From assembly GCF_900142735.1 (NCBI RefSeq), contig NZ_FRBY01000002.1, positions 620,001-684,000 on the forward strand: DNA of 64,000 nucleotides, read 5' to 3'. The notes under the pieces were generated by a model. It had not been told where the DNA came from. It saw only the letters and a list, made by a program, of their open reading frames with translations, and did no database searches. Shown piece by piece: positions 54,185-63,500 of this stretch. Within the stretch, counting starts at the first letter, position 1. The number at the start of each line of letters is the position of its first letter. Both the position numbers and the translations under genes were made by a program. The stretch is from Flavobacterium saccharophilum (GTDB lineage Bacteria > Bacteroidota > Bacteroidia > Flavobacteriales > Flavobacteriaceae).

Positions 54185-54625
54185 TTATTTTTCAGCGATA
54201 ATCTCGTATGGTAAGTCAACGATAACATCTCTGTGTAAACGGATGCTAGCAGAATATTTTCCAGTACGTTTTACGATACCACTAGTGATGAATTTTCTAT
54301 CAATAGCGTTACCTGATTTCTCTAATGCTTCAGCAATGTCGATGTTTGTGATAGAACCAAAAAGTTTCTCTCCACCAGCTTTTGCAGTAAGTTTAATTTC
54401 AAGAGCTTTTAAAGTTTCAGCTAATGCTTTAGCATCAGCAACCACTTTAGCTTCTTTATGTGCTCTTTGTTTTAGGTTTTCAGCTAAAACTTTTTTAGCA
54501 GAAGGAGTTGCTAGTGAAGCAAAACCTTGAGGAATTAAAAAGTTACGACCGTAACCAGGCTTTACAGATACTACATCATCTTTAAATCCTAGGTTTTGTA
54601 CGTCTTGTTTTAAAATAAGTTCCAT
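54185..54625 (-). CDS. rplI: 50S ribosomal protein L9
   Basis: A 146-residue L9. The N-terminal domain (MELILKQDVQNLGFKDDVVSVKPGYGRNFLIPQGFA) binds 23S rRNA; a long helix (about 40-75) links it to the C-terminal domain (KLFGSITNIDIAEALEKSG). Full length. It is the last gene of the rpsF-rpsR-rplI operon, 66 bases after rpsR. Confidence 0.97.
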   Translation of the reverse strand: MELILKQDVQNLGFKDDVVSVKPGYGRNFLIPQGFASLATPSAKKVLAENLKQRAHKEAKVVADAKALAETLKALEIKLTAKAGGEKLFGSITNIDIAEALEKSGNAIDRKFITSGIVKRTGKYSASIRLHRDVIVDLPYEIIAEK

Positions 54626-54691
54626 GTTGTTGTCCTTATATTTTAGAAGTTAGGTTCTGCTTTAACAGAAACCAGCGACTAGAGTTTTTAA

Positions 54692-54988
54692 TTATTTTAA
54701 TAAATCGGCCACGTATGGCATTAAAGCTAAGTGACGAGCTCTTTTTACAGCTACAGAAACTTTTCTTTGGTATTTTAATGAAGTTCCAGTTAAACGACGA
54801 GGAAGAATTTTTCCTTGCTCATTAACGAATTTCAATAAGAAATCAGCATCTTTATAATCGATATATTTGATTCCTGATTTTTTGAAACGACAATACTTTT
54901 TAGTTTTGTTAGTTTCAATGTTTAAAGGCGTTAAATATCTGATATCTCCGTCTTTTTTTCCTTTTGCAGATTGCTCTATTGTAGACAT
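54692..54988 (-). CDS. rpsR: 30S ribosomal protein S18
   Basis: A 98-residue S18 with the conserved core [39 protein letters not shown] and [15 protein letters not shown]. It binds S6 on the small-subunit platform. The N-terminal 30 residues ([15 protein letters not shown]) are longer than in E. coli, as is usual in Bacteroidota. It lies five bases after rpsF. Confidence 0.97.
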
Positions 54989-54993
54989 AATAA

Positions 54994-55335
54994 TTAAGCT
55001 TTAGTAGATTTTAATTTGGCTCTTCTTCTTTCAGCCCATGAAATAGCATGTTTGTCTAAACTTACAGTTAAGAAACGCATAACTCTTTCGTCACGTCTAA
55101 ATTCAGTTTCAAAAGCAATTAGAACTTCTCCAGCTACTTTGAATTCGAATAAATGGTAAAAACCACTTTTTTTGTTTTGGATTTCGTAAGCCATTTTTTT
55201 CAGACCCCAATCCTCTTTCGATACCATTTCAGCTCCTCTACTAGTAAGAAATTCTTCAAATTTCGTTACTGTTTCCTTCACCTGAACCTCAGATAAAACG
55301 GGATTTAAAATGAAAACAGTTTCATAATGATTCAT
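54994..55335 (-). CDS. rpsF: 30S ribosomal protein S6
   Basis: A 113-residue S6: [18 protein letters not shown] at the start, the [24 protein letters not shown] centre and the [15 protein letters not shown] segment, with a basic tail. It pairs with S18. It is the first gene of the operon and has a well-formed promoter at 55368-55396. Confidence 0.97.
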
Positions 55336-55367
55336 AAATACAATATTTATTTGTTAAAATTGGGTGC

Positions 55368-55396
55368 AAAAGTAACCATTATTTTTATATATACAA
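55368..55396 (-). promoter_or_regulatory. Promoter of the rpsF operon
   Basis: On the minus strand TACTTTTG (55375-55368) is an exact -7 match, with a -33 TTG at 55396-55394 and an 18-base spacer, 32 bases before the rpsF ATG. Confidence 0.7.
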
Positions 55397-55512
55397 CACT
55401 TTTTTATCTTTATTCGTTGTAATGTAAAAAATAAGGCTTAAGTTTAGTTTTTTTTCTAGAAAAATAATACATTTACTACTGCTATCCTGAATTTATTCTA
55501 AATTTAAATGTT

Positions 55513-56211
55513 ATGAAACTAAACTGTGTTGTTGTAGATGATAGTTCTATACAGAGGACAATTATTGCAAAATTAGTTAATAATCACCCAGGTTTGCACT
55601 TAATCGGGGACTTTTCTAATGCAATAGAAGCAAAAAGTTGTATCTCTTTAAATAATATCGATCTCATTTTTCTAGATATTGAAATGCCTGTTATCAATGG
55701 TTTTGATTTCCTTGACGGACTAAAATCTAAGCCTCAGATTATATTTATTACTTCTAAAGCGGAGTATGCATTAAAAGCTTTCGACTACGATGCTACTGAT
55801 TACCTTCAGAAGCCGATTGCCGTTGACCGTTTTAATGCTTCTGTAAAAAGAGCAATCGACATGCATCTGCTTAAAAAAGAAGTAAAAGAAGAAGAAGGCG
55901 AACATATCTTTATCAAAAGTAATCTGAAAAAACTTAAAATTTTCACGTCGAAAATTAAATGGATTGAAGCTTTTGGAGATTACGTAAGAGTAGTCACAGA
56001 AGACGACAGCAACCTGGTTCTTTCGACAATGAAATCTTTTGAAAATGATTTATCAAAAGACAAATTCATTCGCGTCCACAAGTCCTATATTATTAATATA
56101 GACAAAGTAGAACGCTTCAATAGTAAATTTGCTGAAATTGGAATTACAAAAATTCCGTTAAGCCGAAACAAAAAAGAAGATTTAGTCAAAGCATTGTCAA
56201 CATCGTCTTAA
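55513..56211 (+). CDS. LytTR-family response regulator
   Basis: A 232-residue regulator. The receiver (1-120) has VVVDD with Asp9/Asp10, the phospho-acceptor Asp55 in LIFLDIEMPV, and Lys100 in YLQKPI. The LytTR DNA-binding domain (about 130-230) has the family pattern IKWIEAFGDYVRVVTED, FIRVHKSYIINIDKV and IPLSRNKKEDL. No histidine kinase gene is adjacent, so it is an orphan in this window. Its stop abuts the convergent priA stop with no gap between them. Confidence 0.92.
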   Translation: MKLNCVVVDDSSIQRTIIAKLVNNHPGLHLIGDFSNAIEAKSCISLNNIDLIFLDIEMPVINGFDFLDGLKSKPQIIFITSKAEYALKAFDYDATDYLQKPIAVDRFNASVKRAIDMHLLKKEVKEEEGEHIFIKSNLKKLKIFTSKIKWIEAFGDYVRVVTEDDSNLVLSTMKSFENDLSKDKFIRVHKSYIINIDKVERFNSKFAEIGITKIPLSRNKKEDLVKALSTSS

Positions 56212-58662
56212 TTAATAAAAATCGACGTTGGCAATTACTTTTATAGCCCTGTACTGAGCAACAGCTTCAAAACTATTCAACATTTTCTGAATAGTTTTTT
56301 TTGTGTTTCCTAAATGCAGGTTTTGCGGAATCTTAATCAAAATCGTTCTGATATATTCATTTCTGATTCTACTAATTGCAGGTTCTTCAGGTCCTAAAAC
56401 CGGCATAGTTAAATTCTGACTTAAAACCTGGTACAGCCACATCGATCCTTCTTTCAACTTCTCAAAATCCTTGTGCTTCAAAGTCAGTTTTATAATTCTG
56501 AAATAAGGTGGGTATTTATAAATTTGCCGATCGTATAATTGCTCCTTATACATACCTATATAATTATGTGTTGTAACCTGCTGGATTGTATTATGATTTG
56601 GATTATACGTCTGAATCACCACTTTCCCTTGTTTTTCTGACCTTCCTGCTCTTCCTGCAACCTGTGTCATCATCTGAAAACTGCGTTCAAAAGCTCTAAA
56701 ATCAGGATGATGCAACATATTATCGGCATTCATAATTCCGACCAAACTTACATTATCAAAATCCAAACCTTTGGCCAGCATTTGAGTTCCGACTAAAATA
56801 TCAATTTCTCTATTTTTGAAAGAATCAATAATCTTTTCAAAACCAAATTTTCCGCGCGTGGTATCCTGATCCATTCTTCCTGTTTTGGCTTTCGGAAAAA
56901 GAGAAACCAATTCCTGCTCAATTTGTTCTGTTCCGAAACCTTTTGTAGTCAGATCAATACTGGAACAACTATGACAATGTGTTGGTTTTGCGATCGAATA
57001 TCCACAATAGTGGCATCTCAATTGATTTTTATTTTTATGAAAAGTCAAACTCACATCACATTGCTGACAATGCGGAACATGACCACAAGTCATACATTCT
57101 ATTATAGGAGAATATCCTCTTCTATTTTGAAATAAAATCACTTGTTCGCCTAAAGACAAAGCTTCTGCAATTTCTTCTATTAAAAGATCACTAAAATGGC
57201 CCGTCATCCTTTTTCTGAAATGCTTGTCTTTTAAATCAACCAAAAGAACTTCAGGCATTCGAACATTATTATAACGTTCCGTAATCGTAACTAAACCAAA
57301 TTTTTCAATTTGTGTATTAAAATACGTTTCAATACTTGGAGTTGCTGATCCCAAAAGCACTTTGGCTTGATGAAAATTAGCCAAAACAATTGCCGAATCG
57401 CGAGCATGGTATCTCGGCGCAGGATCTGTTTGTTTAAAAGTCTGCTCGTGCTCTTCGTCAACAATCAATAATCCAAGATTATTGAAAGGTAAAAACAAAG
57501 CCGACCTCGCTCCTATTACAATTTGAGCTTTATCAGAATTCTCAAGAGTTTGCTTCCAAACTTCTACTCTTTCGTTGTTACTATATTTAGAATGAAAAAC
57601 AGCAACCTTATCGCCAAAATGATTTCTAAGACGAGAAACCAATTGTGTCGTCAGAGCAATTTCAGGCAATAGATACAAAACCTGTTTCCCTGTTTCTAGA
57701 TACTCCTCAATTAACTTGATATAGATTTCAGTTTTTCCGCTTGATGTAACACCATGAAGCAGACAAACTTCTTTTTGTAATAAACTATTTTTAATTTCAT
57801 TGAAAGCCTTTTCCTGTGCTTCACTTAAATGCAATTGTTTTTCAGAAGCTTTTCCATCAAAAGAAACCCGATCGTGTTGTAAGTAATATTCTTCAAAAAT
57901 CTCCTTTTCAATTAATGTTTTTACAATCGTTGAAGTTGAATTTGAAACCTCAGTCAATTTCTTAACTGTAATCGGTTTCTTTTCTGAAGCACTAAGTTGA
58001 AAGTAAGCCAAAACAACTTCTTTTTGCTTATTGGCACTTTTCAATACTTCCAACAATTCAGTCAAACCATTATCTGATTCGTATTTTGAATGCAGTTTTA
58101 CATATCGAACCAGTTTTGGTTTATAACTTTCTTTTATTTCTTCCTCTAAAACAATGATATCCTTTTCCATTAATTTTTGAAGAACCGGAAGAATATTTTT
58201 TTTGTTTAAAATCGAAATAATCTCCTGAATTTTAAGTGAATTTTGATGATGAAGAGCTTCATAAATTAAAAATTCATCATCAGAAAGTTCAGAATCATTT
58301 ACAAGAACTTCTGGTTTACGGGAAATCATAGTTTCGCTTTCCAATAATAATCCCGTTGGAAAAGCACCACGATATACATCTCCAATACCACACATATAAT
58401 AATTAGCAATCCAAAGCCAGTGTTTAATCTGAGTTTCGGTAGCAATTGGTCTTTCGTCTAGTATTTGATGAATTTCTTTAGCATCATATAAACTTGGCTC
58501 ATTCTGATGCATATCAATTACCAAGGCTGTATAAATTTTACTTTTACCAAAAGGCACCGCCACCCGCATTCCTATTTTTATAAAATGGAATTCAGCCTCA
58601 GAAACACGATAAGTAAAGGTTTTAGCTAAGGAAAGTGGCAAAATAACTTCGACAAAAAACAT
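56212..58662 (-). CDS. priA: Primosomal protein N' (PriA helicase)
   Basis: An 816-residue 3'-5' helicase that reloads the replisome at stalled forks. The N-terminal 3'-end-binding domain (about 1-110) and a winged-helix region precede the helicase core with Walker A LLHGVTSSGKTEIYIK and the DEEH box LLIVDEEHEQTF. The zinc region has paired cysteines (CMTCGHVPHCQQC, CHYCG, CHSC). Motif V/VI segments VGTQMLAKGLDFDNV and QVAGRAGR are intact. It follows the metallo-beta-lactamase gene after 26 bases. Confidence 0.96.
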   Translation of the reverse strand: MFFVEVILPLSLAKTFTYRVSEAEFHFIKIGMRVAVPFGKSKIYTALVIDMHQNEPSLYDAKEIHQILDERPIATETQIKHWLWIANYYMCGIGDVYRGAFPTGLLLESETMISRKPEVLVNDSELSDDEFLIYEALHHQNSLKIQEIISILNKKNILPVLQKLMEKDIIVLEEEIKESYKPKLVRYVKLHSKYESDNGLTELLEVLKSANKQKEVVLAYFQLSASEKKPITVKKLTEVSNSTSTIVKTLIEKEIFEEYYLQHDRVSFDGKASEKQLHLSEAQEKAFNEIKNSLLQKEVCLLHGVTSSGKTEIYIKLIEEYLETGKQVLYLLPEIALTTQLVSRLRNHFGDKVAVFHSKYSNNERVEVWKQTLENSDKAQIVIGARSALFLPFNNLGLLIVDEEHEQTFKQTDPAPRYHARDSAIVLANFHQAKVLLGSATPSIETYFNTQIEKFGLVTITERYNNVRMPEVLLVDLKDKHFRKRMTGHFSDLLIEEIAEALSLGEQVILFQNRRGYSPIIECMTCGHVPHCQQCDVSLTFHKNKNQLRCHYCGYSIAKPTHCHSCSSIDLTTKGFGTEQIEQELVSLFPKAKTGRMDQDTTRGKFGFEKIIDSFKNREIDILVGTQMLAKGLDFDNVSLVGIMNADNMLHHPDFRAFERSFQMMTQVAGRAGRSEKQGKVVIQTYNPNHNTIQQVTTHNYIGMYKEQLYDRQIYKYPPYFRIIKLTLKHKDFEKLKEGSMWLYQVLSQNLTMPVLGPEEPAISRIRNEYIRTILIKIPQNLHLGNTKKTIQKMLNSFEAVAQYRAIKVIANVDFY

Positions 58663-58688
58663 GCGATTTTTTTATGAGATTGAAAGAA

Positions 58689-59435
58689 TTATTTTTTGGT
58701 CGAAATTTTTCCAGCGTTATATTCCTGAACCAAATGCAAAGTATGTTTTAAAGAGGTAATATCCTTCCAATCGTCGTGACCTGTTATGATATATTGTGGA
58801 TTCATAAATTTAGATTGTACTTTTTTAATCGATTCTTCCCATTCTTTAACATCGGCATCACCTAAATATCCCAAATCCTTTGCTTCTGCACTCTTGATAA
58901 AACAACCTCCGTAAAGCACTTTTTCTTTATCAAACCAAACTACAATATTGTCCGGTGCATGTCCTTTTCCTGGATAATAAACCTGAAAAGTATGTTGGCC
59001 AACCGTAAATATAGTATCATTCGGTATTACAAATTCAGCCCTATTTTGATCTTTCTTTTTAAGAATTTTATCCGTTGCTTTTATGGTATACGTCTTAATC
59101 TCTTTTTGTCTGTAAAACCCCAGACCTCCTGCACGATCATCATGAGAGTGCGTTGCAAAACACATAATAACATCTTTATTATGTCTTGCCTTAATTGTAT
59201 CTAATAAAGGCTGAAACTGTGTTTGATCCCAGGGCGCATCAAACAACACAACACCTTTATCTGTAACAAGATATAATGCATTGGCAGAAATCAAAGTTCC
59301 TTTGTAATCATGAAATGTCTTATAAACATAAAAGTCACCTGTAAGATGACTTATTTGTAATGGTGAATTCTTAGATTGTCCAAAACTATTGGATAGTATT
59401 GCTAAGAATAAAATTATCGAAGCTAATTTTCGCAT
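58689..59435 (-). CDS. Subclass B1 metallo-beta-lactamase (JOHN-like)
   Basis: A 248-residue periplasmic zinc enzyme. The signal peptide ends FGQ (about 1-20). All zinc ligands of subclass B1 are present: His96, His98 and Asp100 in THSHDDRAGG, His159 in GKGHAPDN, Cys178 in GGCFIKS and His220 in ITGHDDW. It should hydrolyse penicillins, cephalosporins and carbapenems. Known JOHN-type enzymes are chromosomal in flavobacteria. It lies seven bases after the DUF2147 gene and just upstream of priA, with no mobile element nearby, which suggests an intrinsic gene. The substrate range is inferred. Confidence 0.93.
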   Translation of the reverse strand: MRKLASIILFLAILSNSFGQSKNSPLQISHLTGDFYVYKTFHDYKGTLISANALYLVTDKGVVLFDAPWDQTQFQPLLDTIKARHNKDVIMCFATHSHDDRAGGLGFYRQKEIKTYTIKATDKILKKKDQNRAEFVIPNDTIFTVGQHTFQVYYPGKGHAPDNIVVWFDKEKVLYGGCFIKSAEAKDLGYLGDADVKEWEESIKKVQSKFMNPQYIITGHDDWKDITSLKHTLHLVQEYNAGKISTKK

Positions 59436-59442
59436 ATTCTTT

Positions 59443-59868
59443 TTATTTCACTCGTGTCCAGTATTGCGTTCTTCCCATAATAGAAATCCCAACATAACCG
59501 CGAAGTTTTAATTTATCTGCTGATTCTAATTCAATATAACATTTGTATTTTTTACCATTTGTAGGATCCAATATTGATCCTCCATTATACTCAGAACCAT
59601 CTTTTTTAAGTCCGTTAATGATAACCATACCTAAAATTGGTTTGTTTTTTTCTGCACCTTCACATTTAGTACAAACATCCTTTTTATGATTTTCGCGAAG
59701 TATCTCTACGACCTTACCGTATATTTTTCCTGATTTTTCATAAACCTCTACTACTGATTTTGCTTCACCAGTTTCATCATCAATCGTTTTCCATTTTCCA
59801 ATAACGCTTTGTCCTTGCATACTTAATGTCAAGAAAAAAACACCAATTGCTAACATCCAATTTTTCAT
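59443..59868 (-). CDS. DUF2147 family exported protein
   Basis: A 141-residue protein with a signal peptide (about 1-19, ending MQGQS). The mature part is the DUF2147 domain: GKWKTIDDETGEAKSVVEVYEKSGKIYGKVVEIL, a CTKCEG cysteine pair, MVIINGLKKDG, and the final KLRGYVGISIMGRTQYWTR. It probably forms a small lipocalin-like barrel in the periplasm; no ligand is known. It lies one base after the YihY/BrkB gene and seven before the beta-lactamase. Confidence 0.88.
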   Translation of the reverse strand: MKNWMLAIGVFFLTLSMQGQSVIGKWKTIDDETGEAKSVVEVYEKSGKIYGKVVEILRENHKKDVCTKCEGAEKNKPILGMVIINGLKKDGSEYNGGSILDPTNGKKYKCYIELESADKLKLRGYVGISIMGRTQYWTRVK

Positions 59869-59869
59869 A

Positions 59870-60793
59870 TTATTTATTTTTTTTTTGTTTTAATTTTCTG
59901 ATAGAAGCATTCAATTCGAACCCTAAAAGCAGAATCATACAGTTGATCCAAATGTAAAACATTAGAATTAATAATGTCCCAATTGAACCATAAAGTTCGT
60001 TATATTTTGAGAATTTTATAACCCAAATCCCAAAAAAGAACGAAGATATAACAATTAAGATCGTTGTAAAAACAGATCCTATGCTAATAAAAGGCACTTT
60101 ATTATACTGTTTTGTACCATAACGCAATAATATTGAAGATGTTATCAAAATCATTAAAATAACGAACAAATACCGTCCTAAAATAATCAAGGGAATACGA
60201 TCACTCAATACATCCTGAATGATTGTTTTTTGAATAAATACCTCAAAAACGACAATTGTAGCCACGGTAACAAACAAAATAATTGTCATGATAAGCGAAA
60301 TAGCCAGTGCTACTAAATATTGACTAAACCATCCGCGTTTATCAAAAACATGTTTCGAAGATTCAAAACCACTTAAGATTCCGTTAATACCATTTGCCAT
60401 TAAAAAAATCGAAAGCAAAAATCCGGAAGAAAGTAATCCGGAGTGACTATTATTTAAAATATCGCTGATAATTTTGCTAATCGCATCGTATGTATTTGGC
60501 GGAACTCCCTGTTGCACAAACTGAAGAAAATCATCCTGAAATCCCTCAATAGGAATAAACGGAATTAAGTTTAAAATAAATAATGCAAAAGGAAACAATG
60601 CCATGAAAAAGCTAAAAGAAACCGCACTCGCATGATACGAGAAAGCGCCTTCTAAAATTCCAAGTACATACATTTCAAGCAAATCGTACAACGAAAATCC
60701 TTCAAGCCAAGGAAATTTTATACTCTTAAAAAGACGAGCTACAGAACGTACAACCGGGACCTTTTCAATCCGATCTTCAATTTCTTGAGACAT
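59870..60793 (-). CDS. YihY/virulence factor BrkB family membrane protein
   Basis: A 307-residue inner-membrane protein with about six transmembrane helices between residues 35 and 295. The family motif SYHASAVSFSFFMALFPFALF is at 51-71, and IGTLLILMFYIWINCMILLLGFELNA ends the core. Members were once labelled ribonuclease BN in error; their function is unsettled, possibly lipid handling. It ends one base before the DUF2147 gene and follows nadC after 96 bases of repeat-rich gap. Confidence 0.9.
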   Translation of the reverse strand: MSQEIEDRIEKVPVVRSVARLFKSIKFPWLEGFSLYDLLEMYVLGILEGAFSYHASAVSFSFFMALFPFALFILNLIPFIPIEGFQDDFLQFVQQGVPPNTYDAISKIISDILNNSHSGLLSSGFLLSIFLMANGINGILSGFESSKHVFDKRGWFSQYLVALAISLIMTIILFVTVATIVVFEVFIQKTIIQDVLSDRIPLIILGRYLFVILMILITSSILLRYGTKQYNKVPFISIGSVFTTILIVISSFFFGIWVIKFSKYNELYGSIGTLLILMFYIWINCMILLLGFELNASIRKLKQKKNK

Positions 60794-60796
60794 ATA

Positions 60797-60889
60797 TTTT
60801 TAGATTTTTAGACTTCTTAGATTTTTGGATTGTTAGATTAAAACATTCTGTGCCGTGTAAACAATTGACCATTAACAATTAATAATTAA
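60797..60889. repeat. Low-complexity TTAGATT and CAATTAA-like repeats
   Basis: The gap between nadC and the BrkB gene begins with degenerate tandem copies of TTAGATTT (TTTTTAGA, TTCTTAGA, TTGTTAGA) and ends with overlapping ACAATTGACC, AACAATTAATAATTAATT units. There is no coding or clear promoter signal. Confidence 0.5.
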
Positions 60890-61747
60890 TTAAAAAGCTT
60901 TCAGGCTCAAATCCATATTATAAATTGAATGCGTCAATGCGCCAGAAGAAATATAATTTACACCACAAAGTCCGTATTCGCGAATAGTTTTTTCATTGAT
61001 ATTTCCAGACGATTCTGTTTGGCATTTTTTACCAATTAAAGCCACTGCTTTTTTAGTATCTTCATAATTGAAATTATCGATCAGGATTCTGTGAACGCCA
61101 TCACTCAACAAAATTTCACGAATTTCATCTAAATTTCGTGCTTCAACAATGATCTTTAAATCGAGATTATTGGCTTTCAGATACTCTTTTGTTTTCTTTA
61201 TAGCAAGTGTAATTCCGCCAGCGAAATCAATATGATTATCTTTCAGCATGATCATATCATATAAGGCGTAACGATGATTTTCGCCTCCTCCTATTTTTAC
61301 TGCCCATTTTTCGGCTACTCTAAAATTTGGCGTTGTTTTGCGTGTATCTAATATTTTAGCCCCCGTTCCTTCTAAAAGCTGCATTAACTGACTGGTTTTG
61401 GTAGCAATCGCAGACATACGCTGCATGGTATTCAAAACCACTCTTTCTGACTTTAAAATAGACTGTGAACTTCCTGAAACTTCAAAAACCACATCGCCAT
61501 ATTCTACATTCGTTCCGTCTTCTATGAAAGTCTTTATTTTTAATTTTGGATCTACATATTCAAAAATCATTTTTGCCAATGCAACACCGGCAATAATTCC
61601 CTGATCTTTTACCAATAATTTAGCTTGTCCGTGCGCTGTATCAGGAATGCAGGCCAATGAACTATAATCTCCAGGACCTACATCTTCTCGAATTGCATTG
61701 CTGATCAATAATTGTAATTCGGTTTGAAATTGTGCTTCGCTAATCAT
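60890..61747 (-). CDS. nadC: Nicotinate-nucleotide pyrophosphorylase (carboxylating)
   Basis: A 285-residue NAD biosynthesis enzyme that converts quinolinate and PRPP to nicotinate mononucleotide. Motifs are intact: IREDVGPGDYSS near residue 19, ILDTRKTTPNFRVAEKWAVKIGGGENHRYALYDMIMLKDNHID, the KIIVEARNLDE strand, ILIDNF and the ESSGNINEKTIREY end. Length is normal. nadA and nadB are not in the window. Confidence 0.96.
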   Translation of the reverse strand: MISEAQFQTELQLLISNAIREDVGPGDYSSLACIPDTAHGQAKLLVKDQGIIAGVALAKMIFEYVDPKLKIKTFIEDGTNVEYGDVVFEVSGSSQSILKSERVVLNTMQRMSAIATKTSQLMQLLEGTGAKILDTRKTTPNFRVAEKWAVKIGGGENHRYALYDMIMLKDNHIDFAGGITLAIKKTKEYLKANNLDLKIIVEARNLDEIREILLSDGVHRILIDNFNYEDTKKAVALIGKKCQTESSGNINEKTIREYGLCGVNYISSGALTHSIYNMDLSLKAF

Positions 61748-62082
61748 TTTTCTTAAATTTTATAAGATGCTAAAGTAGGACTTATTTTGGGGATTTGAAA
61801 GTTTCAATTCCCCTAAAAATGCCGAAACATCAAAATATCTAAAAATATTTGGAAGAAAAGTATTAAAATTCCCTAACACATAGAGACATAGAATTTGATT
61901 GTGCGGAAAGGCGTTTCACTCATATAAAAACACATTAGAGACTATGTGTTAAAATCTTGATTTTTTAAAAACTCCTAAAATTGATCCCCTAAATCTATGT
62001 TTCTATGTGTTTAATTTTCATTCAAAATCTACATCTTTAATTGAAAACATTAAATATCTTTGAAGTTCATTCAAATAAAATC
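61748..62082. other. Non-coding gap between nadC and the alkylation repair gene
   Basis: A 335-base A+T-rich gap of divergent genes. It has no ORF and no exact promoter match; most of its right half is the imperfect palindromic element at 61874-62014. Confidence 0.6.
61874..62014. repeat. Imperfect inverted-repeat element with CACATAG/CTATGTG ends
   Basis: CACATAGAGACATAG (61877-61891) pairs with CTATGTTTCTATGTG (61995-62009) at 14 of 15 positions. A third related motif, CACATTAGAGACTATGTG (61931-61948), lies in the middle. The ends extend as TAACACATAG and CTATGTGTTTAA. There is no coding capacity. Confidence 0.55.
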
Positions 62083-63183
62083 ATGGGATTAATTAAAGAT
62101 ATTTATTCTGTTTCTTTCTACGAGAAATTTGGTCAGGCTGTCGCCGAAGTACATCCAGCTTTCAACAAACAAAAATTTATTGAAGCCATTTACGAAGGCG
62201 ATTTTTCTCAAAAAGAATGGAAAGACCGCATGAAACATACTACTGTTGTTTTGCATCAATTTATGCCTGAGAATTTTCCGGAAGCCGTTGCTTTAATTGA
62301 TAGAATTATAAAAAACTTAAAGAGAAATAGTTTTACTGATGGTAATCTGGCTTTCATTTTCTTTGCCGATTATATCGAAAAATATGGTTTGGATGATTTT
62401 AAAACTTCGGCGAAAGCCTTTGTTTCTATAACACAATTTATTAGTTGTGAATTTGCTGTTCGTCCTTTTATTTTAAAGTACAAAGAAAAGATGATTGATG
62501 AAATGACAAAATGGTCATTGCATGAAAATCATCACGTTCGCAGATTAGCCAGCGAAGGTTCTCGCCCAAGATTACCGTGGGCAATGGCGATTCCATTTTT
62601 AAAGAAAGATCCCACTTCAATTTTGCCTATTTTAGAAAATTTAAAAAATGATCCGTCCGAATATGTTCGCCGAAGTGTAGCCAATAATTTAAATGATATT
62701 GTAAAAGATAATCCGGAAATAGTTCTTGAAATTGCTCAAAAATGGAAAGGCATCAGCAAGGAAACAGATGCAATTATCAAACACGGCTGTCGTACTTTAT
62801 TAAAACAAGGTCATCCTGAAATCCTGAGTCATTATGGTTTGGAAAGCACTAATATTGAACTTTCTAATTTTGAAATCAAAACACCAAAAGTCAAAATTGG
62901 CGATTATTTACAGTTTCAATTTCACTTGAATAATAAAAATGACGAAGCTAAAACCATTCGTTTAGAATACGCAGTTCATTATAAAAAATCAAAAGGTCAT
63001 TTGGCGAAAAAAGTATTTAAAATTAGTGAGAAAATCTATCAGCCACATCAATTGACAAAAGTCGAAAGAAATCAATCTTTTAAACTGATTACCACTCGAG
63101 TTTTTCATACAGGAATGCATCAATTGTCGATTATAATTAATGGAACAGAAAGTGATGCATTGGAGTTTGAATTAGTTAAATAA
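62083..63183 (+). CDS. DNA alkylation repair protein (AlkC/AlkD-like HEAT-repeat glycosylase)
   Basis: A 366-residue protein, starting at the ATG at 62083 (the frame runs back to a TTG at 62041, but conservation appears to begin at MGLIKDIYS). HEAT-like helix pairs cover residues 15-255 (ENHHVRRLASEGSRPRLPWA, PSEYVRRSVANNLNDIV). The EGSRPRLPW motif is typical of AlkC-type DNA glycosylases, which remove N3- and N7-alkyl purines. A strand-rich domain of about 100 residues (KVKIGDYLQFQFHLNNK, TIRLEYAVHYKKS) ends the protein. It stands alone. Confidence 0.82.
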   Translation: MGLIKDIYSVSFYEKFGQAVAEVHPAFNKQKFIEAIYEGDFSQKEWKDRMKHTTVVLHQFMPENFPEAVALIDRIIKNLKRNSFTDGNLAFIFFADYIEKYGLDDFKTSAKAFVSITQFISCEFAVRPFILKYKEKMIDEMTKWSLHENHHVRRLASEGSRPRLPWAMAIPFLKKDPTSILPILENLKNDPSEYVRRSVANNLNDIVKDNPEIVLEIAQKWKGISKETDAIIKHGCRTLLKQGHPEILSHYGLESTNIELSNFEIKTPKVKIGDYLQFQFHLNNKNDEAKTIRLEYAVHYKKSKGHLAKKVFKISEKIYQPHQLTKVERNQSFKLITTRVFHTGMHQLSIIINGTESDALEFELVK

Positions 63184-63500
63184 TTTCAATGCGCTAGTAA
63201 TACTCCATAGGAGTATCATATTTATAGCGAAGAGAAAACGTGCAAACAAAAAGCTCCAGCGGAGCGATATCTTATCACAATTATTTCGCCCCGCTGGGGC
63301 TGGTGCAATCTGGTATCTAAATTTTCTATAAACATTTCGTCTCTCCGAGACTTTTCGTGGATAAATTAAAATTTAATCAACACCATAAAAACAAACTCAA
63401 CCATTTTCCCTACTTTTATAAATACAAAAGAAATCTTAATCTAAATTAAGTTACAGATCGCGGTTACCACTGTAATTTTGTTTTCAAATCAAATATAACC
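63184..63500. other. Non-coding gap before pirin gene
   Basis: A 317-base gap. Positions 63200-63351 hold the mini-hairpin array; 63473-63480 is TAATTTTG, an exact -7 box 20 bases before the pirin ATG, without a good -33 TTG. Confidence 0.55.
63200..63351. repeat. Array of four mini-palindromes
   Basis: Four short palindromes with 3-nt loops: ATACTCC-ATA-GGAGTAT (63200-63216), GCTCC-AGC-GGAGC (63253-63265), GCCCC-GCT-GGGGC (63288-63300) and GTCTC-TCC-GAGAC (63339-63351). The stems share a YTCC/GGAR look but not an exact sequence. The same style occurs at 12231-12390. Confidence 0.6.
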
